Shown in pieces: positions 27,601-35,445 of a DNA stretch of 64,000 nt (positions within the stretch are counted from its first letter, which is position 1; every line of letters starts with the position of its first letter). The translations under genes and the position numbers were made by a program. The notes below the pieces were generated by a model. It made no database searches. It saw only the letters and a program-made list of their open reading frames with translations, and was not told where the DNA came from. Source of the DNA: Chitinilyticum litopenaei DSM 21440 (GTDB taxonomy: Bacteria; Pseudomonadota; Gammaproteobacteria; Burkholderiales; Chitinibacteraceae); NCBI RefSeq assembly GCF_000428145.1, contig NZ_ATZJ01000013.1:20665-84664 (forward strand), read 5' to 3'.

Positions 27601-27694
27601 GCACGGCGATGGACAGCCCGGCCAGCAGGCGGCGCATGCGCGAAAACGAGCGCGCATGTTCTTCGCTGTTCTGCATGGAAGGTGTTCGCGTCAA
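24632..27694 (-). CDS. membrane-bound PAS-GGDEF-EAL sensor protein
   Basis: 1020 residues. Membrane helix (about 22-44), large periplasmic Cache-type sensor (about 50-295; it holds the typical YPYFRAARARPERPFVLGEF), second helix (about 300-325), PAS domains (about 335-455 and 460-585), GGDEF (about 590-745, intact RQGGDEF) and EAL (about 755-1005, GAEALIRW and DDFGTGYSSL). It senses a small external ligand and controls c-di-GMP. The TTG at 27694 has AGGGA at good spacing; an ATG six codons later has none, so the TTG is favoured, but weakly. It is divergent from lysE across 245 bases. Confidence 0.93.
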   Translation of the reverse strand: MTRTPSMQNSEEHARSFSRMRRLLAGLSIAVLLAALSVVTWSSLRDYRDTLASTEAQLDILSLTVQEHVARTLEFSLHGLQAMRSDDVFRLCRENADQACLHAYLNSRLNTLPALNSLAVVDIEGNLLASSGQYPIPAYNLSQYPYFRAARARPERPFVLGEFMPDPANMRDGIQLGVPLLNRQGEFVGVLVAGVNAQPLQDYLASLVADRPVIARLFREDGVTLLRYPPLDADIGRSIAHMGFFSGPFRERNSGIDYETSRIDEVNRLLAWRRIDGWPVGVLLTQNTDAALQSWYQEIAVNAGVAVLLCAGSLALLLYLLTQLRRMERTEADLYLTKVAVERGADMAIWLDPQGHIRYVNATACSRLGYSEQELLNMRFKDINPDFHPDAWPRFWQGLRGKKHLFDELELCTRAGEVFPVEAYSNYVQFKGEEYNCAVVRDISERRLAEQAVVKSEQQLRLALEASNTGLFDMPLEGRRNAVTSPEYDRLLGYEPGELGETFDKWKDQVHPQDREQTISALRDYFVGNSTQFAVEYRRRLKNGEFRWFLSRGRFVEFDYRGKPTRLIGTMTDITERKEAQDRIVELANFDAVTGLANRNLLRDELRLALAAAERFGRQLAVLFLDLDRFKTINDSLGHTAGDMVLSQVAQRLRSVVGKTDILARQGGDEFVVVLNDISGPLAAGTIADRILASFAEPFELEAGGFASSTSIGISIFPDDGADPDELIRNADVAMYQAKANGRGNYQFFTADMNARASERLVLESSMRRGLEHGEFELYFQPQVSLTDGAIVGAEALIRWNHPEQGMIPPGKFIPVAEESRLIVPLGSWVLRRACELAAAWREQGMPALTVAVNLSPVQFGQPNLVQQVKDCLESTGLPAQQLELEVTESVVMQDVEQVAATLDAFNALGVKLSIDDFGTGYSSLSYLKRFAFDKLKVDQSFVRDLSDDPNDTAIVLAIIGLGKTLGMAVLAEGVETRAQLAFLRQANTDSIQGYLFSRPLPERDFVALVRQQARLPLED

Positions 27695-27939
27695 GATGCA
27701 TTCCCTGGATTTATTGTGCGCGGGGTCGGGTTCTGTTGATCCACACGCCGCTTTATGGACTCTCCATGTTCAGAAATTGCAGCGGGCAATGCAAGCGGAA
27801 ACTGGCAGGACGCCGCAATAAGCCGCAGAAAGCGGCGCCGAGTCGGGCTGGCAACTGCGGCCTGAGACGGCAATGAATGCTACCTGACAGCGTGGCGAAT
27901 TCTGGCGCATACTGGACGACCGTTTTCCGGAATACGCCG

Positions 27940-28554
27940 ATGACCCTGGAACTCTTCCTGGCCTATCTGGCCACCACACTGTTCATTTCCGCCACACCCG
28001 GCCCGAACATGCTGCTGATGCTCAGCCATGGCGCGCGCTATGGCTGGCGCGCGACGCTGGCGACGATGGCCGGCGCGCTGTCCGGCCTGGCCCTGCTGAT
28101 CGGTCTGTCCGCGCTGGGGCTGGCAACGATTCTGGCGACCTCGGCCGAGCTGTTTGTCGCGCTCAAGCTGATCGGCGCCGCCTATCTGGTTTACCTGGGC
28201 TGGCAATGCTGGAAGGCCGGCGTCGAGCTGAAGCTGCCGGCGGCGCTGGGCGAAACGGCGCTGGCGCGCTATCGCACCGGGCTGGCGGTGGCGCTGTCCA
28301 ACCCCAAGGCCATCCTGTTCGCCGGCGCCTTCCTGCCGCAATTCATCAACCCGCAGCTGCCGCAGGGGCCACAATGGACGGTGGTGCTGCTGACTTTCTT
28401 CATCGTCGAATCGAGCTGGCAGCTGGCCTACGCCATTGGCGGCGTCGGCCTGGCGCGCTGGCTCAGCAAGCCGGCGCGGGTGCGCTTTTTCAACCGCGGC
28501 TGTGGCGTGGCGTTCTGGGCGGTGGGCGGCATGCTGGCGCTCGCCAGGAAATAA
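27940..28554 (+). CDS. LysE/RhtB-family amino acid exporter
   Basis: 204 residues, the usual length, with about six membrane helices and the family N-terminal block (ATTLFISATPGPNMLLML). These inner-membrane proteins export amino acids or derivatives such as threonine and homoserine; the substrate is not fixed by sequence. The start at 27940 follows the family pattern better than an upstream ATG at 27877. It is convergent with panC. The 245-base gap upstream shows no feature apart from AT-richer sequence near 27710-27760. Confidence 0.9.
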   Translation: MTLELFLAYLATTLFISATPGPNMLLMLSHGARYGWRATLATMAGALSGLALLIGLSALGLATILATSAELFVALKLIGAAYLVYLGWQCWKAGVELKLPAALGETALARYRTGLAVALSNPKAILFAGAFLPQFINPQLPQGPQWTVVLLTFFIVESSWQLAYAIGGVGLARWLSKPARVRFFNRGCGVAFWAVGGMLALARK

Positions 28555-28558
28555 GGGT

Positions 28559-28618
28559 AAACACCACCACGTATTGACCTGCAGCCCTTCAATCAAAAAG
28601 GCCACAGGCCAATACCCA
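28559..28618 (+). repeat. 53-bp-spaced element, copy F (left end degenerate)
   Basis: Right end ATACCCA (28612-28618) touches the panC stop codon. GCC at 26-28 and GGC at 42-44 match the family. The left end is AAACACC instead of ATACCCA. ACGTAT occupies positions 11-16, resembling GGGTAT of the second subtype. Confidence 0.55.
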
Positions 28619-29458
28619 TCAAACAACAAAATCCAGATTGTCGATCAGCCGCGTCTTGCCCAGCCGCGCGGCGACAAGGATCACCAGCTCGTGATCGGTG
28701 TGCGTGGCGGGTTTCAGCGTCCTGCTGTTGCGCACCTCGATGTAATCGACCTCGCCCCAGCCGCGCGCCTTCAGGTCGGCAATCGCTGCGTCGGCCAGCT
28801 GCGCATAGTCGCGCTCGCCGCCTGCGATGGCCGCTTTCATGCGCGCCAGGTGGTAATGGATGCGCGGCGCCTCGGCGCGCTCGGCCTCACTCAGATAACC
28901 GTTGCGACTCGACAGCGCCAGCCCGTCGGCGGCGCGGCCGGTATCCACCGGCACGATACGCACCGGCATGTTGAGATCCTCGACCATGCTCTGGATGACG
29001 AAGAGCTGCTGGAAATCCTTCTTGCCGAAGCAGGCGACATCCGGCTGCACGATGTTGAAGAGCTTGGTGACAACGGTGGCCACGCCGCGGAAATGCCCGG
29101 GACGAAAGGCGCCGCACAGCTCGTCCTGGATTGCCGGCGGCTCGACCTTGTATTGCTGGATCACGTGCGGATACAGCTCCTTTTCGTCCGGCGCGAAGAT
29201 CACTGCGTTATCACAGTGCGTCGCCACCAGCGCGGCGTCCTGCTGCAGCGTGCGCGGATAGCGGTCGAAATCCTCGCCCTGGCCGAACTGCAGGCGGTTG
29301 ACAAAAATGCTGACAACCACCGCGTCCGCATGTTTTTTCGCCTCGTCTACCAGCGCCATATGGCCGGCGTGCAGATTGCCCATGGTCGGCACAAAGGCCA
29401 CGCGGGATTGCTGTTGGCGCCAGGCGCGCAGCTCGGCGATGGTATGGATGATTTGCAT
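28619..29458 (-). CDS. panC: pantothenate synthetase
   Basis: 279 residues from the ATG at 29458; a GTG four codons upstream is possible. PanC joins pantoate and beta-alanine using ATP, giving pantothenate in the cytoplasm. Signature PTMGNLHAGHMALV carries the nucleotide-binding HxGH. Later blocks FGKKDFQQL and SSRNGYLS are canonical. Last gene of the pcnB-folK-panB-transglutaminase-like-panC run, twelve bases after its upstream neighbour. Confidence 0.97.
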   Translation of the reverse strand: MQIIHTIAELRAWRQQQSRVAFVPTMGNLHAGHMALVDEAKKHADAVVVSIFVNRLQFGQGEDFDRYPRTLQQDAALVATHCDNAVIFAPDEKELYPHVIQQYKVEPPAIQDELCGAFRPGHFRGVATVVTKLFNIVQPDVACFGKKDFQQLFVIQSMVEDLNMPVRIVPVDTGRAADGLALSSRNGYLSEAERAEAPRIHYHLARMKAAIAGGERDYAQLADAAIADLKARGWGEVDYIEVRNSRTLKPATHTDHELVILVAARLGKTRLIDNLDFVV

Positions 29459-29470
29459 GGTGGAGATCAC

Positions 29471-30097
29471 TCAGAGTTCGGTAGACAGGGTCAGTCCCTG
29501 CGGGACCAGATCAATCGGGTACTGGCGAAAGGTACTGGCCGCCGGCAGCGCGCGCAGCGCGGCGAGCAGTTCGGCGGGCGGCTCGACCCACAGGCCGGGA
29601 TACGTGCATTCGCCGGGGTGCTCGACCGGATAGGCCAGATGCTCGTGGCCGGGGGTGAATTCGCAGTGAATGCCCGGCTTGCTGTTGCCGCGTGCATCGC
29701 AGCGATACCAGCCAAATCCGTCCAGCCACACGGCGGCAAAGCCGTGCACACAGTACGGCGGCCTCGGGCCATCGAGCGTCAGGCGCTGATAGCCCAGCGC
29801 CGCCGGCAGGCCGTTGGCGCGCCACAGCGCGACGAGCAGATGGCTCTTGGCATAGCAGAAACCGGTGCCCGCCCGCAGCGTTTCCGAGGCGCTGACCGGC
29901 ACCTCGTCGCGCTGGAAGTCGAGGCAATGCTCGATGGAATCGCGCACCCATTCGAAACAGCGGCGGGCTGTCGCGCCGGCATCGTCAGCTCGCAATTCCT
30001 GCGCCAGCCCGGCAATCCTCCAATGGTCACAGTCGATGACCTCGCTCGCGGCCAGGCATTCGGCCGGATCGGGGCAAGCCATCGAAAGCGCTTCCAT
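29471..30097 (-). CDS. transglutaminase-like cysteine protein inside the pan operon
   Basis: 208 residues. The start ATG at 30097 forms an ATGA overlap with the panB stop. The transglutaminase/papain-like triad is visible: C81 in GTGFCYAKSHLL, H118 in YCVHGFAAVWL and D134 in WYRCDARGN. It has no signal peptide, so it is cytoplasmic. Such folds act as peptidases, amidases or acyl-transfer enzymes; none of the known pantothenate steps needs one. The tight coupling to panB and the 12-base gap to panC suggest co-expression but not necessarily a shared pathway. Substrate unknown. Confidence 0.8.
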   Translation of the reverse strand: MEALSMACPDPAECLAASEVIDCDHWRIAGLAQELRADDAGATARRCFEWVRDSIEHCLDFQRDEVPVSASETLRAGTGFCYAKSHLLVALWRANGLPAALGYQRLTLDGPRPPYCVHGFAAVWLDGFGWYRCDARGNSKPGIHCEFTPGHEHLAYPVEHPGECTYPGLWVEPPAELLAALRALPAASTFRQYPIDLVPQGLTLSTEL

Positions 30098-30885
30098 CAA
30101 AAGCTGTGCTCTTCGGCCGGGAAGGCCATGGACTTCACCGCCTGGACATAGTTTTCCACCGCGCCCTGGATGCTGGCGGCGCCCATCATGAAGTTCTTCA
30201 CAAAGCGCGCTTTCTTGCCCGGATACACGCCCAGCATGTCGTGCAGCACCAGTACCTGACCATCGGTATGCACGCCGGCGCCAATGCCGATGGTCGGCAC
30301 ACCCACCGCTTCGGTGACCGCGCGGCCCACGCTGGCCGGCACCATTTCCATCAGGATCATGCCGGCGCCAGCGGCTTCCAGCGCCTTCGCGTCAGCGATC
30401 AGCTCGGCACCGCCGTCGTCCTTGCCCTGCACCTTGTAGCCGCCATAGGCATGCACCGACTGCGGTTGCAGGCCGATATGCGCACAGACAGGTATACCCC
30501 TGGAAGCCAAGAAATCCACAGTCTCCAGCATGATACCCCCACCCTCGATTTTGACCATCTCGGCCCCGGCGGCCATCAGCTCGGCCGCATTGGCAAAGGT
30601 CGCCTGCGGGCTGACCTGCGAAGTGCCAAAACTCATGTCGGTCAGCACCAGCGCCTTGCTGTTGCCGCGCGCCACGCAGGCAGTGTGATAGACCATGTCG
30701 CGCTGCGTGACCGGCAAGGTAGAGCCGTGCCCCTGGATCACATTGCCCAGCGAGTCGCCAACCAGCAGGATATCGACACCGCAGCCATCAAGCAGCGCGG
30801 CAAAGCTGGCGTCGTAACAGGTGAGCATGGCGATTTTCTGGCCGTCCTGCTTCATCTTGGCCAGCGAGGTGAGCGTGGTTTTCAT
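30097..30885 (-). CDS. panB: 3-methyl-2-oxobutanoate hydroxymethyltransferase
   Basis: 262 residues. PanB adds a hydroxymethyl group from 5,10-methylene-tetrahydrofolate to ketoisovalerate, the first committed step to pantothenate. Family blocks: MLTCYDASFAALLD, LLVGDSLGNVIQGH (metal Asp), VTQRDMVYHT, VKIEGG, GIPVCAHIGLQPQS and GVPTIGIGAG. Middle gene of the pcnB-folK-pan operon on the minus strand. The ribosome site is weak. Confidence 0.97.
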   Translation of the reverse strand: MKTTLTSLAKMKQDGQKIAMLTCYDASFAALLDGCGVDILLVGDSLGNVIQGHGSTLPVTQRDMVYHTACVARGNSKALVLTDMSFGTSQVSPQATFANAAELMAAGAEMVKIEGGGIMLETVDFLASRGIPVCAHIGLQPQSVHAYGGYKVQGKDDGGAELIADAKALEAAGAGMILMEMVPASVGRAVTEAVGVPTIGIGAGVHTDGQVLVLHDMLGVYPGKKARFVKNFMMGAASIQGAVENYVQAVKSMAFPAEEHSF

Positions 30886-31000
30886 GGGTGATGGTCCATT
30901 TTTGCGGAGGTGGCGGCCGGCTTGTGGCCGGCGATACCGGAGTTCGTCAATGGTGCAGCGCCGGATGCTGCGCTGCGCAAGGCATGCAGTGTACCCAGCC

Positions 31001-31498
31001 TCAGTCCAGCCGCGTCAAGTTCTGGTCAGCAACCGCAGGTAAAAAGGCCGCAGCGGCACCCAGACCCGGAATCTGCAGGCCGGGGGCGATTTCCAGCAGC
31101 GGCAGCAGCACAAAGGCGCGCTCGTGCATGCGCGGGTGCGGCAGCGTCAGCGTTTCGGAAACCAGCACGCTGTCGTCATACAGCAGCACGTCCAGATCCA
31201 GCGTGCGCGGCGCATTGCGGAAGGTGCGCACGCGGCCGAGCTGCTGCTCGATCTGCAGCAGCGCCGCCAGCAGGCCGGGCGCGCTCAGGCTGGTCGCCAC
31301 CCGCGCCACGGCATTCACGAAATCGGGCTGGTCGGCATACCCGACGGGCGCGCTGGCATAAAGGCTGGATGCCGCCTGCAGTTCGATCTGCGGGTGCGCG
31401 GCAATGGCCGCCAGCGCAGCGCGCAACTGGGCCTGCGGATCGCCCAGATTGGCGCCCAGCGCGATGTAGGCAATGGATAATTGAGGAGATGTCAGCAT
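31001..31498 (-). CDS. folK: 2-amino-4-hydroxy-6-hydroxymethyldihydropteridine pyrophosphokinase
   Basis: 165 residues. FolK pyrophosphorylates the pterin in folate synthesis, using ATP. Seen: YIALGANLGDP at the N terminus, SSLYASAPVGYADQPDF, and RTLDLDVLLYDD with the metal-binding Asp pair, followed by LPHPRMHERAFVL. Between pcnB and panB, a classic proteobacterial order. The gap to panB is 115 bases without any visible feature. Confidence 0.96.
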   Translation of the reverse strand: MLTSPQLSIAYIALGANLGDPQAQLRAALAAIAAHPQIELQAASSLYASAPVGYADQPDFVNAVARVATSLSAPGLLAALLQIEQQLGRVRTFRNAPRTLDLDVLLYDDSVLVSETLTLPHPRMHERAFVLLPLLEIAPGLQIPGLGAAAAFLPAVADQNLTRLD

Positions 31499-31499
31499 A

Positions 31500-31597
31500 A
31501 AAACCCAACGCAGCGGCGCAAAATGCAGAGGAGAACAAGGGCAAGGCCCGCCTATCAGCTGCTTTCTCTGCGCCTCTGCGTCTGTGCGTTGAGCGTT
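31500..31597. repeat. ACGCAGAG/CTCTGCG inverted-repeat element between folK and pcnB
   Basis: Left arm CAACGCAGCGGCGCAAAATG, right arm CTCTGCGCCTCTGCGTCTG followed by TGCGTTGAG. It is a degenerate copy of the palindromes at 37422-37510 and 47820-47942. Confidence 0.55.
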
Positions 31598-32920
31598 TTA
31601 TTCGCCGGCCGGCTTGCGGCGGCGCGGTTTGCGGCGCTTGCCGGCGGGTGCGCTCTGCTCGTCGCGCGGCGCGCTGGCGATCAGGCTGGAGCGCGTGGCG
31701 TCGTCGGCGAACTGGAATTTTTTCCACCAGTCGGCCAGTTCTTGGTCGGCCAGGCCGCATTCGGCGCGCAGCTCGAGAAAATCATAGGCGGCGCGGAAGC
31801 GCTGCTGCTCCATCAGGCGGAACGGCCGCTGGCCGACGCGCTGCTCGAAGCGTGGCTGCAAGAGCCAGATTTCCTTCATCGCCGCACCGTAGCGGTTGGG
31901 GATGGCCAGCCGGCGCGTCACCTTGGCCTCGACGTCGTTCATGGCGTCGACCAGCGCCGGCACATTGTGCTCGCCGGCGGCTTTTTTCTTCTGCCACAGC
32001 GCTTCGACCTCGTGCCACAGCAGCGTCGCGAACATGAAGCCGGCGGAAACCGGCTTGTCATCGCGGATGCGCGCGTCGGTATTGTCGAGCGCCTTCTTCA
32101 GGAAGGCGGCCGTTTCGTTCTGCGACACCAGCTTGTCCAAGAGCGGGAACAGCGGCTTGTGCAGGCCGTTGGCACGCAGGGCCGTGAGGCAATCCCAGGC
32201 GCGGCCGGACAGCAGCAGCTTCATCATTTCGTCGAACAGCCGCGCCGACGGGATGTTTTCCAGCAGGCGGGCATGCTGGGCAATCGGCGTTTGCGTGGCA
32301 GGCGCAATCTTCAGATCGAGCTTGGTCGCCAGGCGCACGGCGCGCAGCATGCGCACCGGGTCTTCGTGATAGCGCTTGACCGGGTCGCCGATCATGGCCA
32401 GTTTCTTCGCTTCCAGATCGGCCACGCCGTGGTGGAAGTCGATGATGATTTCCTTGTTCGGATCGTAATACAGCGCATTGACCGTGAAATCACGGCGCGA
32501 GGCGTCTTCTTCGATGCTGCCGTAGACATTGTCGCGCAGGATGCGGCCGGCATCGTCGGTCGGCGCGTCGCTGGCGCCGCGAAAGGTGGTGACCTCGATG
32601 ATTTCCTCGCCGCCGCGTTCGAAAAAGGGCACGTGGACGATGCGGAAACGCTTGCCGATGATGCGCGAGCGGTGAAAGACATGGCGCACCTGCTCGGGCG
32701 TGGCATTGGTCGCCACGTCAAAATCCTTGGGCGACTTGCCCAGCAGCAGATCACGCACGGCGCCGCCGACGATGTAGGCGTCAAAGCCGGCATCCTGCAG
32801 CCGGTCACAGACTTTCAGGGCGGCGGAATGCAATTGCTCGCGGCGGATGCCGTAATGCTTGGCATGCAGCACCTGCTTGCCGGGACGGCGCAACACCTTG
32901 CCGATCAGTTTGCGGATCAT
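31598..32920 (-). CDS. pcnB: poly(A) polymerase I
   Basis: 440 residues from the ATG at 32920. PcnB adds 3' poly(A) tails that promote RNA decay. The nucleotidyltransferase core is clear: VGGAVRDLLLGKSPKDFDV with the DxD pair, then RDFTVNALYYD. The basic C terminus (KRRKPRRRKPAGE) is typical for RNA binding. First gene of the pcnB-folK-panB run. A perfect -10 box sits 37 bases upstream on the same strand. An in-frame ATG farther upstream is antisense to other signals and is rejected. Confidence 0.96.
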   Translation of the reverse strand: MIRKLIGKVLRRPGKQVLHAKHYGIRREQLHSAALKVCDRLQDAGFDAYIVGGAVRDLLLGKSPKDFDVATNATPEQVRHVFHRSRIIGKRFRIVHVPFFERGGEEIIEVTTFRGASDAPTDDAGRILRDNVYGSIEEDASRRDFTVNALYYDPNKEIIIDFHHGVADLEAKKLAMIGDPVKRYHEDPVRMLRAVRLATKLDLKIAPATQTPIAQHARLLENIPSARLFDEMMKLLLSGRAWDCLTALRANGLHKPLFPLLDKLVSQNETAAFLKKALDNTDARIRDDKPVSAGFMFATLLWHEVEALWQKKKAAGEHNVPALVDAMNDVEAKVTRRLAIPNRYGAAMKEIWLLQPRFEQRVGQRPFRLMEQQRFRAAYDFLELRAECGLADQELADWWKKFQFADDATRSSLIASAPRDEQSAPAGKRRKPRRRKPAGE

Positions 32921-32956
32921 GGGCGACTCGAAGAAGAACAAGCGATAAAACCCGAC

Positions 32957-32962
32957 ATTATA
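32957..32962 (-). promoter_or_regulatory. -10 box of the pcnB-folK-pan operon
   Basis: TATAAT on the minus strand, 37 bases before the pcnB ATG. I see no good -35. Confidence 0.5.
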
Positions 32963-33099
32963 CCGTGTGTGCACGACAGCACGCGGATTCTCGCGTGCGA
33001 CTGTTCCGCCCTGCCGACGGGTGTGCTGTTGCTTGCCGCGCTCCGCGCTCTCGCCCATGCTGGATTGCCCCTCCCCTTATCCATTCTGGAGCCTAGCCC

Positions 33100-33939
33100 A
33101 TGCCGGCCTGCTCATACCACCTGCTCAATGTCTTTGCCCCCAGCCACTTCAGCGGCAATCCGCTTGCAGTCTTCCCCGACGCGCGGGGGCTGGATGACGG
33201 CACCATGCAGGCCATCGCCCGTCAGCTGAACCTGTCGGAAACCACCTTCGTCACGCCATCAGCCAGCGCCACGGCCAGGGTGCGCATCTTCACCCCCGAA
33301 TACGAAATGCCCTTTGCCGGCCACCCGACGCTGGGCACGGCCTGGCTCGTCAACCGGCTCAAGCACTGCAATGGCCGCGTCACGCTCGAATTGCCGGCCG
33401 GCATCATTCCGGTGACGCTGGACGACGCTGGCGCCACGCTGACCGCAAACCCGCCATCCTGGCGCCCCGGCCCCGCGCGCGCCGACTTTGCCGCTGCGCT
33501 GGGACTGAGCAGCGCCGATCTTGCCGGCGACCCGCTGTTCGTCGACACCGGCACCGAGCAGCTGATCGTGCCGCTCGCCGATGCCGGCCTGCTGGCGCGA
33601 CTCAAACCCGACCTGCCGCGTTTTGCCGAGCTGAGCCGCAATCGCCAGGGCCACAACCAGGCCTTCTGCTGGGCGCCGGCCGAACCAGCCTGGCTGGCGC
33701 GCTTTCTGTGGGTGCAGCAGGGCCAGCTTGCCGAGGATTTCGGCACCGGCTCGGCCTGCGCCAATCTGGGCGGGTGGCTGCTGCAAGCAGGACAAAGTCT
33801 GCCCTTTGCCACGAACATCATCCAGGGGCATCTGACGGACAGGCAGGCGCTGATCGGGCTCGCCATCGACGCCGGGCAGCGCATCCAGGTCAGCGGCCAG
33901 GTCAGGCAGGTCGGCAGCGGCGAACTGCTGCTGCCCTGA
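33100..33939 (+). CDS. PhzF-family isomerase-like protein
   Basis: 279 residues. PhzF-fold enzymes are cofactor-free isomerases/epimerases; only some act in phenazine synthesis, and no phz genes are here. The catalytic Glu is E47 in LSETTF, and EYEMPFAGHPTLGTA with G74-H75 and DFGTGSACANLGGWL are diagnostic. The ATG at 33100 has TGGAG upstream. It is divergent from pcnB and precedes dacC by 139 bases. Substrate unknown. Confidence 0.9.
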   Translation: MPACSYHLLNVFAPSHFSGNPLAVFPDARGLDDGTMQAIARQLNLSETTFVTPSASATARVRIFTPEYEMPFAGHPTLGTAWLVNRLKHCNGRVTLELPAGIIPVTLDDAGATLTANPPSWRPGPARADFAAALGLSSADLAGDPLFVDTGTEQLIVPLADAGLLARLKPDLPRFAELSRNRQGHNQAFCWAPAEPAWLARFLWVQQGQLAEDFGTGSACANLGGWLLQAGQSLPFATNIIQGHLTDRQALIGLAIDAGQRIQVSGQVRQVGSGELLLP

Positions 33940-34011
33940 ACGGCTGCGACCCTGAAGCCGACGCGCGGCGCCAGCACATCGCCGCGCCCGCAGCAAGGGA
34001 ACCGTTTGGCG

Positions 34012-34040
34012 TGGGCAGGGTCGGTTGCTGCACGTATAAT
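34012..34040 (+). promoter_or_regulatory. dacC promoter
   Basis: TGGGCA (34012-34017), 17-base spacer, TATAAT (34035-34040); ATG at 34079. Confidence 0.55.
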
Positions 34041-34078
34041 CCGCGCCTTTCCCTTGCACCCTGCCCGAGTTGTTGCCA

Positions 34079-35218
34079 ATGATGCCGCGTCGCCTGCTTC
34101 TTACCGCCTCCCTCCTGCTCGCCGGTCTCGCCCAGGCCTTCACGCCCCCTCCGCCCGACATTGCCGGCCGCGCCTGGCTGCTGGTTGACGCGCAAAGCGG
34201 GCAAACGCTGACCGCGAAGGACGAAAACACCCGCATCGAGCCGGCCTCGCTGACCAAGCTGATGACGGCCTATGTGACCTTCAAGGCGATCAAGGAAGGC
34301 AAGCTGAAACTCGACCAGCAGCTCACCGTATCGGAAAAGGGCTGGAAGACCGAAGGTTCGCGCATGTTCCTCGACCCCAAGGTGCCCGCCACGGTGGACG
34401 ACCTGATCAAGGGCATGATCGTGCAAAGCGGCAACGACGCCTGCGTGACGCTGGCCGAAGCCATCGCCGGCAGCGAGGAAGTCTTTGCCCAGGTGATGAA
34501 CAAGGAAGCCAAGCGGCTGGGGCTCACCGGCTCGAACTTTGAAAACAGCACGGGCCTGCCCGGCGCCAACCACTACATGACCGTGCGTGATCTGGAAATC
34601 CTCGCGCAGGCCATCATCAAGGACTTCCCCGAGTTCTACCCGATCTACTCGATCAAGGAATTCCGCTACAACAACATCAACCAGCCCAATCGCAACCTGC
34701 TGCTCTACCGCGACCCCAATGTCGACGGCATGAAGACCGGACACACGGAAGCCGCCGGCTACAATCTGGTCGCCTCCAGCAAGCGCGACGGCCGCCGGCT
34801 GATTTCGGTCGTGGTCGGCACCAGCGGTCCGGAAGTGCGCGCCACCGAGTCATCCAAGCTCCTGAACTGGGGTGCGCAATTCTTCGAAACGCCGAAGATC
34901 TACACGGCCAGGCAGGCCATTAGCCAGATCGAAGTCTGGAAAGGCGCCGAGGATCACATCGGCATCGGCTTTCTTGCCGACCAGTATGTGACCGTTCCCA
35001 AGGGCGACACGCAAAAGCTCAAGATGGAACTGCACACCCAGCAGCCGCTGATCGCGCCCTTGCGCGCCGGCCAGCAGATCGGCACCGTCAAGGTGTCGCT
35101 GGATGGCAAGCCACTGGCCGAACTGCCCGCCGTGGCCCTGAACGATGTGCCCGAAGCCGGTTTCTTCGGCCGCGCCTGGGATGCCATCCGCCTGTGGTTC
35201 AAGTCGCTGTTCAACTGA
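34079..35218 (+). CDS. dacC: D-alanyl-D-alanine carboxypeptidase (PBP5/6 type)
   Basis: 379 residues. It trims the terminal D-Ala from peptidoglycan peptides in the periplasm. Signal peptide LLLTASLLLAGLAQA, then the three penicillin-binding motifs: SLTK (S57-K60), SGN (about 117-119) and KTG (about 218-220). The C-terminal amphipathic segment (AWDAIRLWFKSLF) is the usual membrane anchor. The symbol could equally be dacA. The stop codon begins a TGAGGTG array, followed by a repeat element and a terminator, exactly as at panD. The downstream neighbour is the D-amino-acid-type aminotransferase. Confidence 0.95.
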   Translation: MMPRRLLLTASLLLAGLAQAFTPPPPDIAGRAWLLVDAQSGQTLTAKDENTRIEPASLTKLMTAYVTFKAIKEGKLKLDQQLTVSEKGWKTEGSRMFLDPKVPATVDDLIKGMIVQSGNDACVTLAEAIAGSEEVFAQVMNKEAKRLGLTGSNFENSTGLPGANHYMTVRDLEILAQAIIKDFPEFYPIYSIKEFRYNNINQPNRNLLLYRDPNVDGMKTGHTEAAGYNLVASSKRDGRRLISVVVGTSGPEVRATESSKLLNWGAQFFETPKIYTARQAISQIEVWKGAEDHIGIGFLADQYVTVPKGDTQKLKMELHTQQPLIAPLRAGQQIGTVKVSLDGKPLAELPAVALNDVPEAGFFGRAWDAIRLWFKSLFN

Positions 35219-35250
35219 GGTGTGAGGTGTGAGGTGTGAGGTGTGAGGTG
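35216..35250 (+). repeat. TGAGGTG heptamer array, 5 copies
   Basis: Five perfect TGAGGTG units; the first begins with the dacC stop TGA, as at panD (8 copies). Confidence 0.95.
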
Positions 35251-35254
35251 CAGC

Positions 35255-35314
35255 ATACCCACCAAGCCATATCACCCAAGCCCTTTAAAAGCATTGGCTT
35301 CAACCCGATACCCA
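35255..35314 (+). repeat. 53-bp-spaced ATACCC element, copy G
   Basis: ATACCCA at 35255 and 35308, with AAGCC/GGCTT core. The right end overlaps the outer stem of the dacC terminator. Confidence 0.8.
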
Positions 35315-35350
35315 ACAAAAGCCGTCAACTCACGACGGCTTTTTGTTGGG
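35311..35350 (+). terminator. rho-independent terminator of dacC
   Basis: Long stem CCCAACAAAAGCCGTC paired with GACGGCTTTTTGTTGGG (one-base bulge), loop AACTCAC. The inner stem is the same as in the panD terminator. Confidence 0.85.
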
Positions 35351-35445
35351 CAGCCATTTCACACGAACCAAGCCGCCATCCCATGCGCCCCCCTCTCGCC
35401 TTACTCTCCTACACTGAAAGCAGTCCACCCTGCCCGGAGCCCGCC

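Noticed and set aside
24512..27739. Plus-strand open frame of over 1000 codons opposite the GGDEF-EAL gene
   Set aside because: Shadow of a clear three-domain protein on the other strand; low-complexity composition.
30494..30540. Two ATACCC within panB
   Set aside because: They are 39 bp apart, not 53, and encode conserved PanB residues, so chance.
33100..33939. Phenazine biosynthesis
   Set aside because: Only a PhzF-like isomerase; no other phz genes.
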